Below, in pieces: positions 56,401 to 64,000 of a stretch of DNA of 64,000 nucleotides. Origin of the DNA: Ditylenchus dipsaci (lineage: Eukaryota; Nematoda; Chromadorea; Rhabditida; Anguinidae). The DNA lies in the NCBI GenBank assembly GCA_004194705.1, contig SADC01000221.1, positions 1 through 64,000 on the forward strand, written 5' to 3'. The first letter of the stretch is position 1; every line of letters begins with the position of its first letter. Position numbers and translations under genes: made by a program. The notes beneath the pieces are model-generated. The model saw only the letters and a list, made by a program, of their open reading frames with translations, did no database searches and was not told the origin of the DNA.

Positions 56401-58953
56401 CTTTGATACGTTTTTTGAAACTCGCTAGGGTTAGATTATTCCTCGCCACGATTTTTTGAAGTGTCAATATTCTCAGGATTTATCATGATACAATTTTTCT
56501 ACCTTAAAAAATATTACCTTGTTAGAACGCAAAATTCCTTGGCCAAATTTCGGCCCATTTCCCAAGAGGGTGGAAAGATTTTGGAAGTGCCAGTTCGCTC
56601 AAATTCTGCTAGTTTGTTGACAAACCACCGATATCTAAATGAGATGGAATTCAAAAAAAATACTGAATATAATATTGTTAGGGCCTGGCCACAACGGGAT
56701 GTCGAAGTAAAAGGGATGTCTAGATCTCGCGTTTTTATGAAAAATGACAAATCTAACATAGATGACCTATATCTACTTTTTGATTTTAGGTATAGGTCAT
56801 CTATATTAGATTTGGCATTTTCCCATGAAAAACGCGAGATCTATACATCACCATTACTTCGACATTGACATCCCATTGCGGCCAGGCCCTTAGAGAAAGT
56901 TTCCAAATCTGAAAAATACCTTTCCTCTATTTTGTCAATCCAAGCGACATCCTCAGATTCTGAGTAGAGAACTAAATAAACGGCCAGCTGTTGAGTTATA
57001 TACCACTTGCAGAATTCATCTTGAACCGCTCCACCCAAAACAGCGGCAACTCTGCACATATCTGCAGTGTTTTGATTTAATTGGTTCGTCTAAACAAATG
57101 GGTTAGTAAAAATGTAGGTTTAAAGCTTGGCATGCTAAACTTAAAATTTTAAATTTGTAGAAAACCGATAGTACTAAAGGCTAGAGTAGCTCAGATTTTG
57201 CGTTTAATCAAATCGCCTTTAATAATAAATCGCGTGTAATCAACTTCTAAGGCAGGGCTCCAAAGGTCTTTTATTTAAATCTTTTTTGTCACGCGACAAA
57301 ACATAACCGACAAAAAAGGGCAAAGTCTTTTTTGTCGCGCGACAAATATTTTCAAAAACCTTTTTTGTCCGGTTGCCGTTTTTTAATAGTTTTTAGCTTT
57401 AAATAATTAATTAAATTTTCAATTCTTAGTGTTTTGGCTCGACCTGATTTTGACTTTTCCGGCTTAAGTTTAAAAAAACACACCTTAAACATTTGCCTAA
57501 GATCTCCTGATAGTTGGATACTCAGATTTTCTTTTAGTTTCTGCACCTTTTCCGTCAAATTTTTGACCTGCTCCACATGCACATAATCATCAAACAATTG
57601 AAGCACATTGAGTACGGCTGGAAGTTCAGCGGCAACATCCGAATATTGCCGGTTGTGAATCCAAACATCTTAACAACTAAAAATAATTAAGCGGCAGAGA
57701 AAAATAGGCTAGCCTTTTTGTTGCAGTTAAAAAATTTTTTGCCGCAAATTTTCTTCCCGTGAACCGACTTTTCAAAAATTGGGGGATCGGCAAAAAAGTG
57801 TTGACCGGCAACAAAAAGTTTTTATATGGCGAAAGAAGTTTTTTGACCGAAAAAAAAATACTTACTCAGTGAATTTACTCCAGTGAGCAGTAGGTGCAGA
57901 TGGTGGAGTGTGGTGATCGAAGCGGTCAGGTTGCGTTTGGCCACATCTAGCTGTTTAATGTCTTTGGTCATTTCGTGCCTGAAATAATGAGAAAGTCAAA
58001 ATCCCGTATACAGTCAAGTCTCGATTTTACGGCACCCCTAAAGTTCGTTCCCGCCTAGAGTCACACATTTTTTACGTCGATTTTTGAAGTTTTTGCCAAA
58101 TGTGATTCTCCAGTCAGGTCCGAACATCGCAAGGATTCCGATTTGGTCGGTCATTTCCGAAAAGACTAGATTTTTTGCCATTAAGACCCGCGGGTCTCGA
58201 TTTTACGGCACTTGTTTTTGAAAAAGGGGTGCCGTAGAATTAAGACTTGACTGTACTCTCTAATTTTATAATCCTTGAATCTGAAATCATTTTTTTGGCA
58301 TCCTGTCTTTGACCCAGTTTTCGAATACTTCTCTTAGTAAAACGACTTGTTAATTTCTAGCAATAGATTGGTAAATTGGCTGAGGCCAGTCTTCGAAAAT
58401 AGCGTCAAAAACATAACTCCACAAAAACGATTTTTAATCGATAGGGGGGGGGGACTTTTATAGGACACTTTACGGGTTTGCGGGCAAAACTCACACAGAA
58501 GATTCAGATTGATGAGTCTTGCCTCTAATAAGTTTGATCTTTTTCTCCAGCTCTGCGATAGACGCGTGTGCCTGCAGTTAATGACCTATTAATTATTCAA
58601 GGACAAAATTTTTTGACCAACTTCGACCAGTGCATTGTTTCCATCCACACCTGCTTGTCCGTGTACTTCCACTAATTCAGCCAACTCCGAGTCCAACTCG
58701 CCTATTTCTTTTTCAATATTGCACATCACGGAATCCAATTGCGACAAAGACTGCTCTGTGGGAAACAGCTTGTTGATGTGTGCTGTCAAATCCAAGTCGG
58801 GTCGGCAGAGTTCAGAAGACCGACCAAATTCATTTATCAAGCTGTTTACCTGGAAAAAGTTTTTTTCACAAATTTTGACAAAAATATATATATGAAAACC
58901 TTTTCTGAATATTTTGGCACTTGATCTGTATCATCACCAGTGTCATCACTCAT
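50446..58953 (-). CDS. VPS53, GARP/EARP tethering-complex subunit
   Basis: VPS53 forms GARP with VPS51, VPS52 and VPS54 and tethers endosome-derived vesicles at the trans-Golgi. Seventeen minus-strand exons: 58953-58900, 58849-58618, 58571-58495, 57978-57866, 57668-57484, 57089-56920, 56634-56518, 55934-55620, 54702-54636, 53216-53003, 52947-52896, 52845-52724, 51686-51484, 51103-51069, 51009-50902, 50852-50808, 50760-50446; about 800 residues, the usual length. Landmarks: [18 protein letters not shown], then coiled coil with [20 protein letters not shown] and [123 protein letters not shown]; and the C-terminal [12 protein letters not shown]. Phase is kept except at the exon 2-3 junction (one base too many) and the exon 9 donor (aagcaag then tttc; one G short). 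The 35-nt exon 14 encodes [12 protein letters not shown], an insert I do not recall from vertebrate VPS53. Introns contain many transposons. Confidence 0.93.
51178..51420. repeat. Inverted pair of tRNA-like modules (VPS53 intron 13)
   Basis: 51180-51250 on plus reads cctcgatggcgcagtggataa with a B-box-like aggttcgctcc; 51330-51420 on minus reads cggtggcgcagtgg with aagttcgatcccacg. Both share tttgtgttttatgg. The two face each other, so a transcript could pair. Confidence 0.55.
52023..52301. mobile_element. hAT-like element with gtcccgtcccg words, 8-bp TSD
   Basis: TAGAGATGGCCTCGGGACGG at the left, its diverged inverse ...TTGCCATCTCTA at the right; exact ccacgacc flanks (52015-52022 and 52302-52309). 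Many gtcccgtcccg units. Lies in a VPS53 intron. Confidence 0.85.
53231..54074. mobile_element. Pogo-like MITE split by two nested insertions
   Basis: Left part TA-CAGTAGAGCTTGGATATAAGG through agttcgttcccgg and inverse block to gcgggaacgaacttta (to about 53545); right end ggccttatatccaggtccg at 54050-54074. Between them sit a repeat with gttacaaatactggctcgt ends (53565-53771) and a CCGTAATTCC MITE (53773-54019). Confidence 0.7.
53773..54019. mobile_element. CCGTATTT-type MITE carrying core Q
   Basis: TA-CCGTAATTCCTCTAATAAG ... CTTATTAGAGGAATTACGG-TA. Its interior (53822-53983) is core Q: ttggcattgtgtttttgacc, tttgtagccagtgagatgag and the inverse ggtcaaaaacacaatgcca. A second such copy is at 63104-63343; other family members have a different interior. 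Confidence 0.85.
54749..55570. mobile_element. TGGTATACC-type element, TA target
   Basis: TA-TGGTATACCACATGTTCCC and its inverse at the right; arms continue as cgtttcaggtcgtaatta, gtacgaaaaacatgttttcc and the word ggaaagacat. Its left arm is split by the pogo-like composite (54812-55076); the right arm keeps the uninterrupted gtactaattacgacctg. Confidence 0.8.
54812..55076. mobile_element. Pogo-like MITE with doubled ends
   Basis: Order of ends: CAGTCAACTCCCG (54814), CAGTCGACTCTCG (54864), cgggagttgactg (ends about 55035), cgagagtcgactg (ends about 55074). Many gatttagtgtacac words. Flanks cgtaatTA and TAgtacg match the empty site in two other copies of the host element, so the whole block arrived as one TA insertion. 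Confidence 0.75.
55977..56216. mobile_element. Pogo-like MITE in VPS53 intron 7
   Basis: TA-CAGTCGAGCCCCGATATAG ... cgaggtccgactg-TA; subterminal gtccgacactttttcaacc pairs with aaaaagtgtcgcacc. G/C runs of ten or more at its inner edge. Confidence 0.8.
56680..56890. repeat. Hairpin MITE in VPS53 intron 6
   Basis: Arms of about 95 bp: gggcctggccacaacgggat, cgaagtaa, gatctcgcgtttttatgaaa and gatgacctatatct recur inverted with a short loop near 56775-56795. Confidence 0.8.
57254..57375. repeat. Left end of hAT-like element (ttttttgtcgcgcgacaaa)
   Basis: CAGGGCTCCAAAGGTC start followed by several cttttttgtcgcgcgacaa words. The opposite end was not found. Confidence 0.4.
58009..58255. mobile_element. 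Pogo-like MITE in VPS53 intron 3
   Basis: TA-CAGTCAAGTCTCGATTTTACG ... ttaagacttgactg-TA; aaagttcgttcccgcctag at the left, and an inner gcgggtctcgattttacggc repeat. Confidence 0.8.
58297..58440. repeat. Diverged core Q
   Basis: tttggcatcctgtctttgacc and gcgtcaaaaacataactcc are inverse partners; the apex is around ctagcaatagattgg. Q-like order but lower identity than 53822-53983. Confidence 0.45.
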
Positions 58954-59932
58954 TTTAAGGTTAGAAATTGACAGATCTTTGGATCTCAAGTCAAATTTGA
59001 TGGAGTAACCGATAAATTAAATTTGGCTATAGATAAATTGGCTACAGCCTATGGCTGAAAACATCCGTAAAAATATGTAGATCTGCAGTCAAATTTATTT
59101 TTTACCCCGTTAAATTCAAATTTAAATGTCCTGTCGAAATGTGTAAATCTTCCTTAAATATGTATGTCTCCCGTCGAAATAAACTTTTTGCTCAAAATGT
59201 CTAATCGACGGTAAGTTTTGTGGAGGGTCATTTTTTAATAGAGACGTTGGACTGTATTGGGTTATGGGTATATATCCCCACGCAGGTTTCCCCCAGCCTA
59301 TATTTATCTACATATTTTTCAAACTTTTTTGCAGTTCGGGAAACAAATTTTAGCCCGTCCTCACAGGCTGGCCTACCCTGAGTCTGAACCTGAGAGTAAA
59401 AAAAGAAACCTGGGGGGGGGGGGGGGGAATATCTGCGGGGGATATCTATCGAGTACCCTGTATTGAGTGAAAATAAAAAGTTGTAAACCCAGGAAGAAAT
59501 TGTACAATTTCAGAAAAAGTACAATTTGACGCAGTAAAAATAAATTTGACGAGAGACGTACATATTTCTAAAGGTGTTTTGACTTCGAGACCAAAAATGA
59601 GCATTTTGATGGCGCATATCACCTAAAGCCCAGAAAAATCCATTTTTTCATTTGCAATATTTTATTGTGCCCATATCCTTGTTTAAATAAGCGCATTTTG
59701 TCATGCACAAAAGTTGACGATTGTGGCACTTCAACTGGCTGTAGGAAGTTTCGTAAGGAGACGATTTCGTAAGAGCGAATTTTCGTATTAAGCTCTTTCG
59801 TAACGCGGTTTTCAGTAACATTAGTGATATGTTAAATTGCTTTTTTGCTTTTTGATCCTTCTTTGATGTTTCTTGAAGCTTCTGGGATGTTTTGACCAAA
59901 AATAGTCAAGAAAAAAATGAAACAGCCAGAGG

Positions 59933-60003
59933 GTGGAATCGAACCACTGGTGAAAAAATTCATCCCATCAACTTACCTACTGCACCATATATGCCACTAA
60001 TGG
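59933..60003 (-). repeat. tRNA-like module
   Basis: On the minus strand: atggtgcagtaggtaagttg (A box) and gtggttcgattccac (B box with paired T-stem), ending ccctctggc. The 5' and 3' ends pair only weakly. It is the best tRNA candidate here but still looks like a pseudogene or SINE head. Confidence 0.45.
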
Positions 60004-60178
60004 GAAATTAGCTATGTGCGGAATATAATATGTGAATTCTAGCTCGGAGTTTTTCACCATGCTTTTGCGTATTTCTGCTGATCTCCTAATGGATGAAAAA
60101 TCCGGGGGTCAGCTAATTGTCAAAATTTTCAGTCATATGACCTATGCTTAGCAACTTTTGTGCTCATACAGTTAATAG

Positions 60179-60311
60179 TAGAGTTGTAGAAATTCCCGGA
60201 AATATAGAAAACCCGGGAATATTCCCAATATAGGGGAAATTACCGGGAAACCCGGGAATATTCCCAATGTCCCCGGAATATTCCCGGGAATATTCCCATT
60301 GTACAACCCTA
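60179..60311. mobile_element. 133-bp hAT-like element (cccgggaatattccc), 8-bp TSD
   Basis: TAGAGTTGTAGAAATTCCCGG ends against ...CATTGTACAACCCTA; exact gttaatag flanks (60171-60178 and 60312-60319). Repeated self-complementary cccgggaatattccc words. Confidence 0.85.
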
Positions 60312-60324
60312 GTTAATAGTCATA

Positions 60325-60592
60325 TACCGTATAACCTCTAATAGACGGGCATGCCCTTCTATTTTTCAACCCTAAAAAATCGAAAAAAAAAATATTTTGA
60401 TTTTGAGATTTTTGGGTACTCAAAAAAATCTAAAAAGCGGAATCAACTAAGATCGAGGTGATCAAGAAAACGCGAAAAACAGATTTGCAAAAAAATTTTT
60501 TTGCGCTGAAATATAGGTCCTTGAGGGTGCCCGTCTATTAGAGGGTGCCCGTCTATTAGAGGGTGCCCGTCTAATAGAGGTTATACGGTAAT
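60325..60592. mobile_element. CCGTATTT-type MITE (CCGTATAACCTC variant)
   Basis: TA-CCGTATAACCTCTAATAGACG ... TAATAGAGGTTATACGG-TA. The right inner edge has three tandem gggtgcccgtctattagag units. Confidence 0.8.
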
Positions 60593-60939
60593 TAACTGTT
60601 CGAAGTGTCAAACAGTGACAGAAAGGCCAAAACAAATGAATCAGATGAAATCCTGAATTAGAAAAATTGATTAAAAGTGAAAAAAATTTCGATTATTTCC
60701 TCTTACGAAAGAAATTCGTTACGAAAATTCGCTGTTACGAAAAAGTTTCTTACGAAAATTCGCTGTTACAAAAAAGTTTCTTACGAATTTTCGCTGTTAC
60801 GAAAATGTTTCTTACGAAAGTTCGCTCTTACAAAACTTCGCTCTTACGAAATTGTCTTGTTACGAAAGTTCCTACAGCCCTTCAACTCTCTGAAATCTGG
60901 TTGATCTTGTGGATTGGTTTTGATTCAACTATTTGCAGC

Positions 60940-63509
60940 ATGGATGTCGTTCAATTTGCCACTCCTGCACACTTCCGTTCAGGCGGAAGTTTGGAGAAAG
61001 TCGGTTTTCATAACCAATATCTCTATGTTGGCTACCGCCTGAACAACGTTTTGGAAGTGTGGAGGTTGCATTGCTTGACTCCAGCCTCCTGGTGCAAACT
61101 ATACGTGCTGAAGTGCACTGAACTGTTTTACGTATACTTAACCTACTCCCCCGTCGATTCTTGTCTTTGGATTCTTTATTTAGCCGTTTTGGTGAGTATT
61201 ATTAGTATTTTTTCCAAACATTAAATCTCTTCAAATTAGGAGTCAGAAACAGATGGACACTTGTATCTGCTCAAAATCGACCCTTCAAGTGGAGAAGTTG
61301 TGTCAAAGTACACTTTAGATCACGTGCATATGTTTGAGGATGTTAACTATGAGCGGATATCTCTGGGTTGTGGATGCAGCAGAGTGAGAGACAACCAGTT
61401 GTACTTGTTTGATAGGTCCATGGTTATGGGCAGCATACCTTTCTATTGCATTCAACTGGATGAGTCAACAGTTAAGTACTACAGTCAAACCTCTATAATC
61501 TGCCAATCCCCCCCTGATCCCTAACTCGGCGTCTTCTCTTTGTCATACAAGGAAACCTCACAAGATTGTTTTTCACTTGATCAAAGAAGCTTGATCTCAT
61601 TGAATAACCAGTACTTTATATACGCATCGCCTCAGGTCACAGGTTCGACTACCACTGGCTGCACACCTTATTTTTTTCTCCTTTTATTTACAAGCTTATT
61701 GTAAAAATTATCCTTACACTTTTGGCTATCCAATAAGACTATCATATCACATTCGGTATTATTTTGGAAGTGACGTTTTTTGTAATTTAAAATAACCTAC
61801 TCATTTGCCCGGCTTCTTGGCGTCATTTTCAGTATAAGGTTGTATTAAATCATGTAAATTAAGTCAGTTCGTGAATAATAGCGAAATCTAACCCCTCAAT
61901 AGTGCTCATTTCTCCCCAGGTCAAACCTTCGCTAGTTACCTTGCTTTTATGAAGTGATTTTGGTGTGTGAATATTTCTATCTTGTTCCCCATGAAATTCT
62001 GACTTCAGAAAGTCACTAAACGCTGGACAAATAAATAAAATTGCTGGAGGCTCAGGCTATATTAGTCTAAGTACGCATCATTTTGGCTGGTTTCCTTTAA
62101 TTTTGGTGGTCATTTGCTCAAAATCGCTAAATTCAGGCAGTTTATGACATCAAATCAGTGCTGGAAATGATCGCAATCGATTGCTCGATAATTTTTGGCC
62201 CTAAAAGCTTACTAAAAACTTTTTAGTAAAAAGTAAATTAAAACACCCCAGAGGGACTTGAACTTTCGACAATAGGCGATGCGTATATAAAGTCCCCCCT
62301 TAATTTTGCTCCGGCTCGAGCCTCAAGCTTTTGTCCCGGTTCCAAAGCAAAAAGAGCTGTATACATACACCACCGCTGTGTACAAAATGAGTATTGATTT
62401 GACGAATATTTTTAGAAAACCTTTAAAATTGAGAACAAACCCATTCAAAGCGATGAAACTTTGCCTAAATGCACTAGATTTCCCATTGTATTGGACGGAA
62501 ATCGACGGTTTATTTTGAAGCTGACCAACGAAAATGATATCTGGTTGTATGATGGAGGCCTAGATTCTTGGAAAATGTTGATGCCAGATGTTTCCACGGA
62601 TTTGGATGTGAGATACAATGATTGAAATATAGGTGAGATCTATCAAAAGTGCTCATTTAGTTGTCCTGTATTACTGCCAGAGGTATTGCTGAGACATATG
62701 GACGAGATTGGCATCGCTTTAAGGCAGTGGAATCTCCGCTTTCGGTAACTTAATTTATACCTTATGACATTTAAAACAAATGATTCAAGCTCAAAATTTA
62801 ATTTTTTTTTTGCATTTTCTAGAGATTAGGATTTTCTATAAAATCCCGCTTTAAGGGCATGCCCACGCTAATAATTAGTGAGGCCGGGAATCCAAAAACT
62901 TTTCCTAATCATTGAACTTGTGTATGGATTTTTCAACTTTGTTTCTAACAAAACAAGGCCTAGAAGTTAATTGTAGGTATGGTTTTGTTAGAAATCAAGT
63001 TGAAAAAGCCCTACAGAAGTTTATTGATTAGGAACGAATTTGAATTCCCGGGCATGACCACTTATTAGCGTGGGCATGCCCATTTAATAAATTTTTACTA
63101 CCGTATTTTCTCTAATAAGCGCCCCCCCCTCCCTCCCTCGTTCAAAATCGTGTTTTTGGCATTGTGTTTTCGACTCATTTTTTGAAGACTCTTCTCATAC
63201 AAGTTACCACTCAATTTGTAGCCAGTGAGATGAGCTACAAGATAAGTGGTAGCTTGCTGACAGAACTTTTCAAAAAACGGGTCAAAATCACAATGCCAAA
63301 AATACGATTTTGAAAAGGGGGCGCTTATTAGAGGAAATACGGTAATTTTTATTTAATTTTCATCACGCATATATTAACCTTGTTTTGAACTCATAATAAT
63401 TTTAATTTAAGGTTTTTGCGGACGATAGTTGTTGTTTGTTCAAAATATATGAGAAAGGCCAGCACAAGTTTTATCATTTCATGTATTCACCTGCAGAAAA
63501 CACCTACAG
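60940..63509 (+). CDS. Unrecognised protein, possibly beta-propeller; partial
   Basis: Six exons in phase: 60940-61191, 61240-61470, 62321-62377, 62416-62607, 62661-62744, 63412-63509; the 3' end probably continues. It starts MDVVQFATPAHFRSGGSLEK one base after an acceptor-like tttgcag. Repeating patterns of an apolar strand, a turn and [YW]-L resemble kelch/WD-type blades: HNQYLYVGYRLNNVLEVWRL, GHLYLLKIDPSSGEVV, DNQLYLFDR, FILKLTNENDIWLYDGGLDS. No signal peptide or transmembrane segment. Intron 2 (61471-62320) holds a pogo-like left end and a tRNA-ended repeat; intron 3 is only 38 nt. The in-phase exons argue for a real gene. I do not recognise the family. Confidence 0.6.
61612..62301. repeat. 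tacgcatcgcc-ended element in intron 2
   Basis: tttatatacgcatcgcctca with caggttcgactacc at the left and gaactttcgacaataggcga / tgcgtatataaagt at the right, followed by a C run. Same family as 44205-44782. Confidence 0.6.
62851..63087. mobile_element. TTAA-flanked element carrying core N
   Basis: TTAA-GGGCATGCCCACGCTAATAA and its inverse ...GCATGCCCAT-TTAA; ggccgggaatcc pairs with gaattcccgggc. The centre (62906-63036) is core N, also found at 49007-49138. Confidence 0.8.
63104..63343. mobile_element. CCGTATTT-type MITE carrying core Q
   Basis: TA-CCGTATTTTCTCTAATAAGCG ... CGCTTATTAGAGGAAATACGG-TA. Interior (63149-63318) is core Q with ttgtagccagtgagatgagc at the apex. Lies in intron 5 of the propeller-like gene. 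Confidence 0.85.
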
Positions 63510-64000
63510 GTTGGGCTTGTTTATAAATAAACTTAAACTGCCGGTACTAATGTCCTCTTAGGGGGGGGGGTGGTTTTTCCCTAGGTAAGGTCTAAGATCT
63601 AGGCTCAGGTATGTTAGAACGGACACAAATTTTTTTTCTTTCATCGTAGTTAAGAAAAGACGTTTGAGTACGTCCTAAAATACGCTGGCCTACCCTTGTC
63701 TAGGGTACGTGGATAGTCAAAATATGGTGGTTCAGTGGTAATCTGCTATGTTTTTTCGACTGGAGCTTGGCGAAAATACTCTACATGCATTTTAGGATCA
63801 AAAATCTGTCTCGAAATCCCGTCTAAGGAAAATGAGTGCGCGCATCTATAACCCTCAAGCCCCTGCGCCCACGAAGTCATAGAACACCACTAAACCACCA
63901 TATTTTGACTGTCTACGTACACTTTTAGGTTAAGTTACCTTGGTCCCCCAAGGCAAAAACTCAAATTTTTAGCAACTTTTTTTTTCAAAATGCTCGGCCG
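63510..64000. other. 3' edge: palindrome with half core F (copy 7)
   Basis: Outer arms 63705-63739 and 63886-63920 (gtacgtggatagtcaaaata and inverse) enclose the left half of core F (63741-63870), which stops after cccctgcgccc. No exon of the upstream gene was recognised here. Confidence 0.65.

Larger units (their letters stand above)
59737..60879. mobile_element. Word-repeat element (ttacgaaaattcgc), 8-bp TSD
   Basis: GGCTGTAGGAAGTTTCGTAA at the left and its inverse at the right, flanked by exact cttcaact (59729-59736 and 60880-60887). Both arms repeat cttacgaaaattcgctgtt-type words. It shares the terminal GGCYGTA with 40387-43492. Inside are a tRNA-like module, a 133-bp hAT-like element and a CCGTATAACC MITE. 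Confidence 0.85.

Overview
The window is nuclear DNA of an animal, most likely a marine invertebrate. It carries a LIM-only gene (an animal-type family) and housekeeping genes split into many short exons by very small GT-AG introns, often 38-60 nt. The DNA is AT-rich and crowded with small non-autonomous DNA transposons. I cannot name the species; tiny introns plus splice-acceptor-like AGs right before several start codons would fit a tunicate or another lineage with leader trans-splicing, but that is inference.

Genes, left to right. 10.0-15.1 kb (+): an unrecognised gene whose middle is an internal tandem duplication of a four-exon block. 18.75-19.25 kb (-): a LIM-only (LMO-type) transcription cofactor. 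20.56-21.15 kb (+): a decayed transposon-type ORF with a possible FLYWCH-like finger. 28.19-38.34 kb (+): V-ATPase V0 subunit a, about 31 exons. 45.0-45.8 kb (-): the membrane half of an OST3/OST6 (MAGT1/TUSC3) oligosaccharyltransferase subunit; no thioredoxin half was found. 50.45-58.95 kb (-): VPS53 of the GARP/EARP tethering complexes, complete in 17 exons. 60.94-63.51 kb (+): an unrecognised, possibly beta-propeller protein. The gene products act independently; the only common theme is endomembrane traffic and acidification (V-ATPase, OST, VPS53), and nothing suggests an operon.

The rest is mobile DNA. I recognise (i) TA-flanked pogo/Tigger-like MITEs with CAGTCRAMC ends; (ii) TA-flanked MITEs ending CCGTATTTCCTC; (iii) TTAA-flanked elements beginning AGGGGCATGCCC or AGGACCATG; (iv) hAT-like elements with exact or near-exact 8-bp target duplications; (v) elements starting GGC/GGG with 8-9-bp duplications whose inverted ends are built from short repeated 'words'; (vi) large foldbacks; and (vii) tRNA-like modules. 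Three insertions can be matched to an empty copy of the same site within the window.

The most unusual feature is architectural. Three palindromic cores (here F, Q and N) each sit at or near the centre of several longer palindromes whose outer arms are unrelated, making nested 'Russian-doll' palindromes up to three levels deep. A second oddity is that V-ATPase subunit a needs about eight single-base restorations, mostly in short homopolymers, to read through, while VPS53 of similar length needs at most two.
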